Source: Synchiropus splendidus (Eukaryota; Chordata; Actinopteri; Syngnathiformes; Callionymidae). From it: DNA of 64,000 nucleotides. Location of the stretch: positions 30,579,501 through 30,643,500 of the forward strand of contig NC_071335.1 in the NCBI RefSeq assembly GCF_027744825.2, written 5' to 3'. How positions within the stretch are numbered: position 1 is the first letter of the stretch; each line of letters opens with the position of its first letter. The notes below the pieces were generated by a model. The model did not search any database and had not been told where the DNA came from. It saw only the letters and a program-made list of their open reading frames with translations. Below, piece by piece: positions 34,894 to 53,038 of the stretch. Position numbers and translations under genes: made by a program.

Positions 34894-36940
34894 TGCGATC
34901 CCACACAACAGACCATAGCAAACACAAATCACATTGCCAGTACAGTTTAACCCTAAAGTATCGAAAGAAAAGAATTAAGATCCCAACAGTGTGGCTGACC
35001 TGGTACAAGAAAACTACTGGCTTCACAAATGACTGGCTTCAAATCTAAATAAAACTTTTAGGAGTTTATTTAGCACAGAACCTTCAGTGGAAAACAACTC
35101 CAGAAAAGAAGCAGCACTGAAGCGGCAAATCAATATCCACTCACATTCACATGGACATATTAATTTTCCAACTTTCTGTCTTCAGCGGAAAAGACCATAA
35201 ATGATTAATGTGTTGTGTATCCCAAAGCAAATATCTAACTGAGGATTTTGGTCGACTCCCTGAACAAGATGGGGAAAAAGAGAGTATTTTATTCGTTTTT
35301 ATTTATTTTTCCAAATAAGAGAAAACTGAGAATTAAAATCAGAAAATATAATCGACCATCTCATTAAACAGACACAATTGTGGCCGTCCATTTTTCTGGC
35401 TGTCCCTTCTTCTCGAGGCCTGAAGAAAATGGTGGGACAGAAAGAAGTCAGCATTGCCTTATTCTAACTTCCTCCCTCTCCCGCACTATGTTCTGTCATG
35501 CTGAAATCTTGGCACGCCCACTCCTTTGTCTGAGCTGAACGAAGAGGAGTTACATTTAATCTCATGTCCCTCAGCAGTCACTTCGACAGCTCGGCTGCAG
35601 CTCTGACAGGCGACGCACACAAAAACAAGACTCACAATTAAGAGGTTTTATTTATTTCCACTACCCTTTCTAAACCTTCTTTGAAGTGTTTCCCAGAGAA
35701 AACCAAACAACTCTCAGTATACGCCCTCGTGGCATATGTGCACAAGGTGGTGCCATGTTTTTAAGTCACACCATGAAAGTGTGAGAAGAATATAACTTCC
35801 ACCTCAATTTAATGGATATATTTGTCAGTCCAAGACATACGAGCAGCACATTACACTATTCTATGCAATCACAGATGAAGACTTAGACTGAGTGATATTT
35901 TTACTGGAGTTAAATTTAGCTCATGCAAAAGTATCTTTGTCCTCCCTCATGTACTGCACTTCAACTCTAAGAATGCACTTGTGGTCTGTCAGCTAGCCAA
36001 ACAGAAGTGTGTGGCAGCAAAAGTCCCAATCCCCAGACCGACATCAGATGGAAGTAGCTGCTCTCCCTCCTTCTTGCGCTCTCGACCCAGCTGATGCACA
36101 AATGTGTGCGCGCGTGTGCGTGTGAGCCTGACGTCAATACTCCTCCATTCCATTTTTAACAGGAGAGTGAGAAGGCTCGCAGCACTTTGTAGGTGTAGAC
36201 CGTTTATTCATAGACGGAACTTCGCTAGGTGAGACTTTCACAGGTGAATTGTGACTTTGTAAACTGGATTCTGATGTGATTTCATAGATGTGGATTCTGT
36301 CTGCATTACTGGACTTTCTCTGGAGTAATCCTGTGAGCGTGGCAGGGATTATGGACTCGACCAGACACAGAATAAAAAGAAAAACAACAGATTAACAGTT
36401 CTAATAAGGGGAATTATCCTTGTTTGATCAGATGGCAGGCCTCCTCCTTTTCTATTTTGGTCGTCCACTCTCCACTTACAATTTATACTGGTGAAGACTG
36501 TGTGCCAACTGCCTCCAGCAAGTTTTCTCTTCAGGTAGATTTCATTTGGACTCCAAGTATTATTGCTGCAGGAAGCATAAAGGTCATGTTCTAATCAGAT
36601 TTAGAGACAAAACCTTGTTGTCGACCCAAAACTGTGGATTAACTTTGAGTCATATCTACAACTGCAACTGCAGGGTGAATCAAACAAACGCTCATTATGA
36701 AGCATGATACTTTTGCTGATGGTGGTGGCCAAGTGCAAGTTGCAAGTTCTTCTGCAAGTTCAACCACAGTTTAGAGTCAGAGTTCATCTGTTTTGGTTAA
36801 TAATCAGATGTAAATTTGCAGAAAGAACAATGTCAACTACGAGCTTTTCACCAGATGCACTGCCAGCAAAGTAGAGCGTGATGAGAACTCTCCTCTCTCT
36901 ACAGCAGGATTTTTTTTACCAATGAAATGGGTGAAGTAGT
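34894..36940. other. intergenic, no gene recognised
   Basis: It contains a consensus CRE-like octamer TGACGTCA at 36129-36136 in a short CpG-containing stretch (about 36060-36230). That stretch could be a promoter, but no downstream exon could be recognised. Confidence 0.35.
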
Positions 36941-36982
36941 CGTAGTAGTAGTAGTAGAAGTAGTACTAGTACTAGTAGTAGT
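36938..36982. repeat. (GTA)n microsatellite
   Basis: Imperfect GTA/CTA trinucleotide run. Confidence 0.9.
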
Positions 36983-37105
36983 TACATGTAACATTGTAAC
37001 TTTTCTTTTCTTCTTTTTTATTTATTTTTTTTTAAGATTAAATGTGGTGTTCCTCAAGGCTTAATACTCTGGACCCAAACCATTAGCATTCCATGTTAGA
37101 AACAT

Positions 37106-43260
<6,155 letters not shown>

Positions 43261-43268
43261 AAGTCAGC

Positions 43269-43274
43269 TTTATT
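43269..43274 (-). promoter_or_regulatory. candidate distal polyadenylation signal of unc93b1
   Basis: AATAAA on the minus strand, about 500 bases downstream of the stop codon. A nearer one is at 43620-43625. Confidence 0.35.
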
Positions 43275-43619
43275 GCATGGTGCTGTTTTCAAGAGAGACA
43301 GCTGGGTAAACTAAGCAGTAGTTATTAAAACGTGACCTCTCCAGCCAGATAGGGACAGCCACACGTCTGGTCTTCGGACACGTGCTTCAGGCCAAAATGA
43401 CGCCTGGTTGTTCCAAACAAAGAAAACAAATGATTGCACGCACACAATCTGGCAGCTGATGTTGTTTACACCGATCACAACAAGCGAGTCCATCAATACA
43501 CTGAGAAAAATCAATTTCTCATTCCCCCTCTTTTATTCTGAAGCAACTATTGTAGCAGCAAAAAAACACTGGCGAAACACGCTATACAAAAACAGAAATG
43601 ACATGCTGTGTTCCAACAG

Positions 43620-43625
43620 TTTATT
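43620..43625 (-). promoter_or_regulatory. candidate proximal polyadenylation signal of unc93b1
   Basis: AATAAA on the minus strand, about 145 bases downstream of the unc93b1 stop. Confidence 0.45.
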
Positions 43626-43770
43626 ATAAACAACAAAGACTCATTGAAAATATATATATTTTTACAAAGATCTATGAATCATTTTCTAATTTTCATATGT
43701 TGAAATTGATTACTAAAAATAGCTCAACCGTCCTGGACATTCGACACCTTCTCTTTCCAATTTCCTCATA

Positions 43771-46700
43771 TCACATCGACATCCTTCTGTTTGCGTCACC
43801 GCCCTTGTGACCCCTCCTCCTGGCGCTGGGCGATTCAGCTCCAGCAGCTTCTCCTTGCAGATCCCTTCCTTCCTCTCTGTCCTGTGCTCCCATTTCCTCT
43901 GCCGCATGTTCTTCGTCGTTGCTTTCATCTTGCTCCTCTTCATCATCTTCCACACTCTTCTCAGAGTCTGACTCATCTGAGTTGTAATCTTCAAGGTAGC
44001 GGTAACCTTTAACCTTGATATATTGATATAGATACAGAACAATCAGTTGTGCCTTCAGATGTCAAAGGTAACAGACGGACAATGTATTTTACTTGGTGAT
44101 TACACAGGGAACAAGTGTCTATAATATGGCTGTTCGCTCTTACTTAACTGGACAGGTCACTCGTGACATTCTGCATCCTTAGTTGCCAAGAATACAGACG
44201 CAACAATCACAGCTTTTGAGCCACTTAATGAACTGTTTTACACTGTGAATGAGGGGTGGGAGTAAGGGAAGGAGGAGGAGGGGGGGTAATGCTGCATGTC
44301 TTCTTGTCACGAAACAGGAAGTAACTTCACTCAAAACACCATAACAAACATCACAGAATCGTGACAGCATAGCCTTAAAGGCAGTGATTGTTTCTCTTCA
44401 GGCTGAATTCGACGGTTGGAATAAGCACAAGTGTGTCTGGCTGCAGACAGTAAAATCAATACAGAGAGAATTATTTTGTTTAGTTAAACCAAATGACTGA
44501 CTTTTAGTCGAGAAATGTGGCACATCAAATGTTAGTATTGGAGCCTAACAACTATTCAGAGAATAATAAATACTGACGTGCACCCCATCATGTGGCTTAA
44601 AACAACTTAAATAAAAACTGATAGCAGTTCATTTATTAAACAAGTAACAGGTAAACAAACAACCTTTCGTAGAGACACTTCTATCAATGCAATAAATATG
44701 CCCCCACCATGGAATGGAACGTGCAGACCTTCTCGCTGTGCTGCTGCTGCTCTCAATTTAGCAAATCCAATTCCACGCTAACTGATTTCAGCGACGAGCA
44801 AATGACAGTTTACCTTATGTCGTGGCCGTGGGATGCGAGGGAGTCTGTGACGTTCGTTTTTGGCCAGACGCCGCTCCATGACCCAGTAGCAGTAGCAAGC
44901 CAGCAGCAGAGTGGCCAGCAGGATGGAGAGTTTGGCCTGGAAAGGTAAATGTGTTATCTCGGATTTAGGGTTGTGAACTGTCATTTATATATTTGGCTCT
45001 GTTCTAGAAGCACCGCGAGTATTTGCTGAATGATGCCCCTCGTGATGGACATTCATGACAAACACAATTTGGCAATATTCATACCACTGCTGCACGACTC
45101 GCACCAAGAGACAAAACTGCTCCCTCACTTCTCTCCACTTCTCCACTGAAGTTAATGGAAAGTTAAAATGCTGGATCTAAGAAGTGAAACTTTATCGAAA
45201 GCGGAAGTATGTTAGAGGCAAAACAAGTTTTGGAAGCCGTCGGGTCCATCAGATCCTTCAGAGGAAGTATGATCTCACTCAGTTGTGAATGCTAGCAACA
45301 GCTAGCATTTCACTTCACTGGAATCCTCTCTGCGTACCTCACGGCTCCCATGCTGTTGCACCTCCAGCATCAACTTTACAGTCACTATCAACATTGTGCT
45401 GGATGTGAACATGCCTAAATTTCATTTTCCTCACTATATCATTCTGTTTTAATAATCGATAGCAGCAATTTAATCAGTACACATAACTGATGAACTTGCA
45501 TCTATTTGGAATTTTATTTTATTTTATTTTTTGTGCGTGTGTGATAAACTGATCCAAATTGAGGTGCTAAAAAAAATTGTGTGATATGCGCCCCAGAACA
45601 AAATCAAGATGGCGATCATTTACAAGTATGAGTCATTATATTTTACTCACTCTCATCGGCATGTTTGCCCAAAGGTAGATGAAAAATATTGAGATGGCCT
45701 GCCACCAGTGGTAGATGGTGTAGACAAAGTCCAGACGTTCTTTCTCCTCCGCATACAGGCACCCTAGAATGACTGGAAAACACATGACGTTGATACACTC
45801 AGTCAGAAGCAACTTGATCACTGATGCCACTTACTGCTGATGCTGGTCTTGTTCAGCGCTGTGGCCAGGCCCCACAGCACGGCGATTGCCAGCACTGGCA
45901 GCAGGTACTCGTCGCCTGTTGGACTTTTGGGATTCGGGGAAAATGCCAGGAGAGTCACCAGCAGCGCCCCGTGTACAAAGGCACCTGATGCCAGGCAGGT
46001 CCACTTGGGGACATGCAAGAGACTGAGAGAGAGGGAGGAGAAGACGGAGCAGGACAGGCCGTAGACAAAGATGATGAGCCAGAGCTCTTTAATGCCCAGC
46101 ACACACACCCCGTAGTTCTGTGAAGAGAGAGAGAGAGAGACATCAACAACATTTACATAACCGCATTGGTCCCCCACAATGACAGAACGGAAAAAGTGAG
46201 GTACCAAGGTGAACTCCGAGAATACAAAAGTAACTTCGAAGCCGCTGAAGATGAAGAAGGGACACAGCAGACGCAGGCGGTAGTCCCTGAAGTGTTTAAA
46301 AGGCAGCTGGAATATATTTCCCCATCCGATACTTCGCAGATCAATCTCCTCTGTGGGTCGGTAAGCAGGGCCACACAGCACCAGGAACTGCAAGTCAAAG
46401 CACATCCACGGTTGGGAGACTCCATTCATCATTTGACGTCACTCCAACAGGCAAAGCAGAACTACAGATGAATATACAGTGTTGGAAAGACATTTTTCCG
46501 CTTTTTACTGTGCTACTTTCTTTGAAGATCTTGCAGTATGCGGTGGGACATAAAACTTGATTAATGTAAAGCTTGTCGCAGCCCCTCAGGACAAATTATA
46601 CACCAGACACCAGAACATGAATTCAACCTTAATATGGCTCCCATTTCTCCTTTAGGACGAGCATTTCGTTTTTCATTCTGCAGGTTTTGCCATTGCCTTC

Positions 46701-49700
46701 ATGCCAGAATTTTACTGTTTCTACAACCTTTGCATGTCACTCAGTTAGTTCCTGTTGGAGTTTCCCCCAAACGCACTGGAATGTAATTCAGATATTTGAA
46801 CTTGAACTACTGTCATGGGAGGCTCAGTCTAAACTGCGTTCCATTTGAATTTTTATACCACCTGCGTTGTTCTTTTATCTCCCTCAGGTAGCTGTTTCTC
46901 CTCCAGGCTCCAAATTCTTCATCTTGCCACATAAAGAATGAGTGCTATTATTATTATTGCTATTATTTGACACACACAGATCATGAGACTGATCGTCCAT
47001 AAAAAGGTCAAGTTGGGGATCAAGATGTGGTCATTCCCACAACCTTCTGTGACATCCTGCTAAACAATAACTGAGGTCCACTTGCTGAAGATTACATTGA
47101 CATATTTGAAAACACACAGAGCACTGTGAAAACAGAGACCTGCATTTCTTACAATGATCATTGAGAGGAAGGCGAACCCCATCAGGACACTCTCCACTTC
47201 AATGAGCAGCATGGACCGTGGAAGGTAAGTCAGCAGCGTTGTATTAAAGCCTGGGATCAGCCCGGCTACTGACGCCCCTGCAGGAAAACAAAAAGCTGTT
47301 TACACACAAGTATCTAAATGAGATGAAATTTCTTCACAATTCACAACGTACGACTCTTCTTTCCAAATGCAGGCTGACTAGAATACATAACAAAAAGCGC
47401 TGCTGACATCTTATGGCTGCATGCGGTACTGCAAGCCACGTTGCTCGACTGCGCCGTATGGTCTTTTATGTGTCAGCAGCAACCAGTTTATAGGAAATGG
47501 TTACCGATCTATAATGATTCATTTTCCCAAAGCAGTATGAATAAATCTCGATATATATTTTTTTATTTTTTAAAATAAAAGACTCATTTTTCCATTATGA
47601 TTGCACATGGTTTAGTCTTGTACAATTGACACAGAGTTAAAGATGAAGAGCTTCCGTTGTAGACCACTAGGTCACGACGTTCATCCTGTAGTCTCACATG
47701 TAAATAAAACCTCAAGTCAGCTAACTGGTCCCATGACCCAGACAAACGTAAATGTAGCCATTACTGTGACAAATTGAGAAATTTTGATTTCCCCAACAAC
47801 TTATATTCTGACTCCCACTTGTAGTCACAGGCTTCGAGCAGTGACCAAAAGAACACACAGCGGGTGAAAGATACAAACAAACAACAAATGACAAAAGGGA
47901 TAGACTATATCTATCTATCTATATATATATATATATATATATATATAATGTACAGTGGTACCTCGGTTTTCGAACGTCCCGGAATTTGAACAAATCGGAG
48001 TTCGAACAAAAATTTCGAGATTCTTTTGCTTCGGATTTAGAACGAAAATCCAGAACTCGAACGCCCCCGAAAAAAGACGGAAAAAAGACGTGTCCCGTGA
48101 GCTACAATTACTGGCTGTTCTTCATATTGAGGTGTAAAACCTTTCCTGTCTCCGCACTGGACCGTGGTAGAGTGTCACAGGGGAGGTGCTCGCTTTCCAC
48201 ACCTCTCCTCCAGGGTTTGATGACCTATTGTCGGATGGAGCTGGGACAGGGATGAGGCGAGTCTTGGACAGAGCGTTACTTGGTTTATGACTTTGTCACA
48301 GCCAAACTGCACAGAAGCGCACATTCAGAGCTGGACACGCACCGGGCACCTCTTCACTTCTGGAGAGACGTCACTCACTCGGCAACCCCTCCCACATGCA
48401 GCGGCCACACACATAGAGGAACAGCGCACCTGCAGCAGACACTCTACATTCACTCCTGCAAAAGCCTATTTTAAGGCTTGGAACGCATTAGTTCTTTTTC
48501 CATTCATTGTAATGGGAAAAATCGATTCTGAATTCTGATTCCGGCCTTCTGGAACAGATTGTGGTGGAGAACCGAGACACCACTGTATATATACATACAC
48601 ATATATACATATTAAAATCTGTAAAAATGACTTTTTTACCGCAGCGTTCAACCCCAAAGAGGACATGACTCCGGTTTTGTAAGTGGCTGTGGAGGACGAG
48701 ACGCATGGGCAGCTCAGCGAAGACAATACTCAGCTGAGAAGGAACAAAGACAAGTTTAGATGTCTACATGTACTGTGGATGGTAATTTCCTTCGCAGAAA
48801 AAAAAAACTGGGTGACAGCCTGATGATGGTGAACACCCACATGAAAGATGATGAAGAAGACAGACTGGAAGATAATGATGTAACGGTGACAGGCTCCTTT
48901 TGGAAGCTTCTTCTGCTCCTGCACATGCTCATCCTTGTAGTTGACGTACTCGTAATACTGTTGTGCCATCCTGCAAGAGTTACGCAACGGAGTGTTGGAT
49001 GTTAGTCATTCTGACCTTTCTGATGTGGGCTTGTACTTTCACAGCACACAGTCACTACAGCGGTATCTGCCATCATCTTATTAATTAACCAAAGACGGTT
49101 ATTTTTAGGAGAAGCCGGACAGTTTGCACTGATGAACAGGGTTAACAAGGTGGCAAATCCTTATGGTGTTTTAATCTGTCTCTGTGACTGGCGCTGCCTC
49201 TGCTATTCACAACACGTAGACAAAAAATGGCTGCACTACTAACAGTAATTTGGAGTAAAGTGAAAAAGTTGGTGTGCGTTTAGATTAGGGGACATGAATT
49301 GCCATGAATAAACTAGCTTATTCATGTGTATATGAAGTGCATAACAACCAGTTCTTATTCATCATGAAGTACAGACCAGCACACTGTTAAACTTGACTAT
49401 ATTTCACCAACGGAATGGTCACAAAAAAACAAACAAACTGGATCACACTTAAGATTAAGGAACATGTGTGTTAGCATCATATTGATCTGATATAATATAA
49501 TATAATATGATACAATATAACATCACATCACATCACATCACATCATATCATATCATACAATACAAAACAGTAAGAGTAAGTAATTCATTTATTGATCGGT
49601 GTTATGTACTTGCCAAAGTAATCTTAATTTATTTCCAAGTTTTTTTTTCCATCAATATGTTCAATGAAAAATGTTATTATTTTATCATATTTGGGAGTCG

Positions 49701-51532
49701 CACCTCATCAGTCCATCAGTAGGGGGCACTGTTGTTTGAGTTGCTTACCTTATGATGTAATTTCCTAGAGAGGCCCAAAGAGGAACAATCGCGACACCAA
49801 TAGCAACAGCGGATGGGACCAAAGTGTAGTAACGCTCCCAGTAGTTGGTAGAGACAAAAAGAGCGTAGATCCCTGAAGCCAGGAACATCATCCACTTTGT
49901 ACCAAGAAACCTTAAAAACAGAATTGAAATATGTGCACATTGCTGTTTAAAGGGAAGTGGATGCTCACCTGATGAGAGTGGGGGTGTACAATAGACCAAT
50001 GATGGGCGTAACATTGATTCCCATCAGCATCTTTTGGTCAATGTTCTCCAGCCCCAAGTTGCTGTACTTCACATCTCTGTATGTGGAGTCATGATGCAAT
50101 ACCAGTTGCATCTGCAGAAGCCCTTTAGCAATAGACATTTCATTCAACAAGGACAGCAATGGAAATATTCAAGGTCTTTTTAAAAGTTTTTACTTCATTC
50201 ATTCTGTACACTCGCTTTTACTCACCCATATATACAGAGTACACGATCATGGCCGCAACACTGGCTGCAACCACGTTCTTGATCACTCCGAGGCGCTTCC
50301 TACGGTAATATTTTCGCTCCTCCTCTTCCTCATTGTACTCGGCGAGCGGAGCCAGAATCTCCTCCATCTGAGGAAGAGCGTCAATACAGAGAGACGGGAT
50401 GAAAACAAAGCGGTCAAAATCTCTCTCGTCCTGATAAAAACTTGTGCAGCATTGGATGACTTGAGAATGTTTACACAGTGAGGGAGACGCTATACATCTG
50501 TTTTATATTGGGTGCGGCATCTGCTTACACTGTAGGATTTAGATTTCACATGAGAAGGCTGGAGCTGATGTGTTGAAGCACCAGTTCGAAAATTGCATGA
50601 GTAACGCAAATGAGGGATGGAAACAACTGTTTCCCAATGTCTGAAGAACAACAAAAATAATAAAAAGATAAATAAACAAACATGATGTTTGAAAAATGTA
50701 TTTAAGTTAATACAACAAGCATATAAAATCTATTGACAAGATCAAAACACCAACTAATATTGGATTTTCATTTTCAAATGAAAGAAAATGTATTTACTAG
50801 CATTTAATAACTATTTGTTTTATGCAACTCATAAATCAAGCGCTACAGGATTCCTGCCATGACAGTACCGACCTGACCGGGGAGGTTGTCTTCTTGCCCC
50901 ACGTCATGCATTTCATTTAAGGCACCGTTTGCCTGCTGCACATATTGGTCTGCACCGCCGAGCGGCTCGTCTTTGCCCATCTCCTCCATCTGGTCATAAA
51001 GAAGTAGAGCAGCACATCAACTCTTGTGTCCCACAGTCATAAACGCCTCTCTGTGATGCTTATATGTGTTCAAGTCATTATGACGGTGGGAGGGGTATCA
51101 AAAGGTATCAACAAGAAACAGTGGAGAAAAACAATATTCACGTCATTGATTTCACTTCCTGTTTTCAATTCATTATTCCTCCTTTCTGAAAGTGCATGAG
51201 ATGTTCGCGATGGAGAGTTTTTTTTGTGCGCAGCGAAGAGTTAACTAGGACCCCAAGAAACTGTATATAAAACTGTTAGCTGGGCAAAATACAAACATTA
51301 CGAACACTACATACGGTTTGAAAATAGAATTAATATTCAACGTTATCATCTGTAAATGGCCTAGATAAAATGAAATCGAAATCTTCATCCTAAGTAACAA
51401 CAAGGTCACTAACTTTTCGAGGCAACCGTAAACGCAGCACCGACTCACCTGAATTAACCATAACTTGTGAGAAGACGCGTCTTTAATTCATAAGCAAAAG
51501 CAAAACAACATTCTGCAGTAAATACGTACCAT
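43771..51532 (-). CDS. unc93b1: UNC93B1, endosomal Toll-like receptor trafficking protein
   Basis: Twelve coding exons plus a start exon: 51530-51532 (ATG only), 50873-50989, 50226-50367, 49969-50122, 49749-49910, 48841-48970, 48640-48733, 47153-47277, 46205-46387, 45835-46117, 45651-45772, 44814-44936, 43771-44013. All phases agree, giving 625-626 aa (human 597). UNC93B1 is an MFS-like twelve-helix ER/endosome membrane protein that escorts nucleic-acid-sensing TLRs (TLR3, 7, 9) to endolysosomes. Diagnostic segments are YNEEEEERKYYRRKRLGV near the N-terminus, LMGINVTPIIGLLYTPTLIR, KWMMFLASGIYALFVSTNYW, YRPTEEIDLRSIGWGNIFQL, TALNKTSIS, YTIYHWWQAISIF and RIPRPRHKVKGYRYLE. The C-terminal tail is strongly acidic (DESDSEKSVEDDEEEQDESN). 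Intron 7 (between 48640 and 47277) holds a Tigger-like element. The donor after exon 2 (GTCGGT) is weak but is required by phase. Confidence 0.95.
44037..44800. other. unc93b1 last intron, nothing else seen
   Basis: Intron between 44814 and 44013. It has a G-rich stretch at about 44255-44290 and no repeat that I can name. Confidence 0.5.
47904..47948. repeat. (CTAT)n(AT)n microsatellite
   Basis: Abuts the left end of the Tigger-like element in unc93b1 intron 7. Confidence 0.9.
47953..48585. mobile_element. Tc1/mariner-superfamily (Tigger/pogo-like) non-autonomous element, copy 2
   Basis: Starts cagtggtacctcggttttcg and ends gaaccgagacaccactg, flanked by TA (47951-47952 and 48586-48587). The 633-bp body is very similar to 29183-29871. 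It lies in unc93b1 intron 7, only about 55 bases downstream of exon 7 (48640-48733) in gene orientation. It has no transposase. Confidence 0.8.
49494..49562. repeat. (ATAAT)n and (ACATC)n pentanucleotide repeats
   Basis: Units of taata/atata run into five ACATC units and then ATATC units, in unc93b1 intron 5. Confidence 0.85.
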
Positions 51533-51700
51533 GTTTGTTTGCCGAGCGGCTCCACTAGAAGACTGCGCCCCCGGAGCCGAGGACGAGGCTTTCTGTCGGT
51601 CTACTTCTCGTTTCCAGTAAAACTGGCCCTGCGTTCGAAACTAGCTTCACATGTGAAGCGAACGCGTTTGTCTTCACTTCCTCTATGAAGTTGTGTTTTT
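51533..51700 (-). promoter_or_regulatory. unc93b1 5'UTR and probable promoter
   Basis: GC- and CpG-containing sequence directly upstream of the first exon (for example gcgcccccggagccgagg at 51565-51582). No TATA box was seen. The transcription start is not defined. Confidence 0.45.
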
Positions 51701-51719
51701 CTTAAAGCGACACGCGCCT

Positions 51720-52630
51720 TTATTCGGGACTGTAATACGGAATAACAGAAGGTGACCTGTCGTTAAGACTGTGTTTCCAAGAGTGTCTGCAGTGGTCAGT
51801 GGCGCTATCGCCGTGTCACTGCTCCGCCCACCATCCTTCCATTGGCAGGAGAAAAGCAGGAGAAGCGACCGTTTTACAGGTACTTTTATAAACCGATTGG
51901 GCTCTCAAGACCGTCACAGACAGACCGTGACCCAACTAAAAAAGAAATAGAATAAAATAATAATAACAATTATAATAATAAACAGTAGTTTGGGTACATT
52001 AGAGGCTTAAAAAAGAAAAATAAATAAAAGGCCTTGTAGTCTATTTTGTGGCCCTCATAAAGAAACAGCGAAATAGCAATAAATGTTTGTTTGTTGTCTG
52101 TAATAATAAAATTAAAAATATCAATATACACACAACCCACCAGTTTACAAACACAGAATAAAGAGGTTGTATCAGGCAGACTCTTATCCCAGTCATATGG
52201 GGGAGAGGAGGGAAGCCAGTTTCACCTGTGACTACACTCATAATACTGACAATGTGAGTGAGTAGTAAAATTACTTTAGAGCACATTAAAGTATAGGATG
52301 TTAGTGAAAAGAAAGGAAGACAAACTGCTCACAGATTTGAACCAGGGACAGTCTACATCTCAGCTGTTTCTCAACCACCTTTACAATGAGGCGACACAGC
52401 ACTTGTTTGCTCAGTGCTTGGGTGGGTTTTTTCTCCGCCACAGTTCAAAAACAAATAGAGGTTAATTGCTAACTTTATGTCGTCTGTCAGCACGAGCGAG
52501 TGCCTATATGTGATTATGGCCACGTCACAGTCTTCTGCCTCTTGCTCCCAAGAATGATGACAGGCCACCAGTACATGAACCAACTGAATATGGTTTCATT
52601 ATTTTGTGAAATACATGATGCTTTCTTCTG
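51720..52630. other. intergenic between unc93b1 and timm10
   Basis: AT-rich with A-runs. A tRNA-like SINE head may lie at 52315-52400. No gene recognised. Confidence 0.45.
52315..52400 (-). mobile_element. possible tRNA-derived SINE head
   Basis: On the minus strand, aaaggtggttgagaaacagc is followed by tgtccctggttcaaatctgt, the latter close to a pol III B box (GGTTCAAATC). The A box is approximate and the ends are not defined. Confidence 0.4.
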
Positions 52631-52645
52631 TTATTTCATTCATAT

Positions 52646-52651
52646 TTTATT
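52646..52651 (-). promoter_or_regulatory. candidate polyadenylation signal of timm10
   Basis: AATAAA on the minus strand, about 390 bases below the timm10 stop. It is the nearest canonical hexamer I found. Confidence 0.35.
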
Positions 52652-53038
52652 AGTTTGGGAAGCAACACAGTGCTGCTTCCACACAGTTAAAAACCCAGAC
52701 ATGATTCACCAACACACATATGATGAATGACTACAACAACAACTACAACTCAAAGTTGACCAGCAGAGGAGGCTTGCGAAGGGAGGCCAACAGTCACCAG
52801 AGCAACCTCTGAAGGGCAGTAAACTGCAACATTGGTTCCAAAACCTTCAGGTAGTAAAGTCTCAGTGCCAGTTCAGCTTCGTCGTGTACTTCCAGCAGTT
52901 GATGTACTCAGTCAATGATCCTAATTGGTGGGAGGCTTGTTGGTTAAGTGGAGGCACCTGCTTCAGCATCCACCGCCACCTCGCTCATAAAAGAAACTCC
53001 AGTCTTGGTGAAAGACAAATGGACCCCGGTCACCAGGG

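Noticed and set aside
43713..44042. 109-codon minus-strand ORF overlapping the unc93b1 last exon
   Set aside because: It is an off-frame shadow. The true frame is VKGYRYLEDYNSDESD, which continues the upstream exons.
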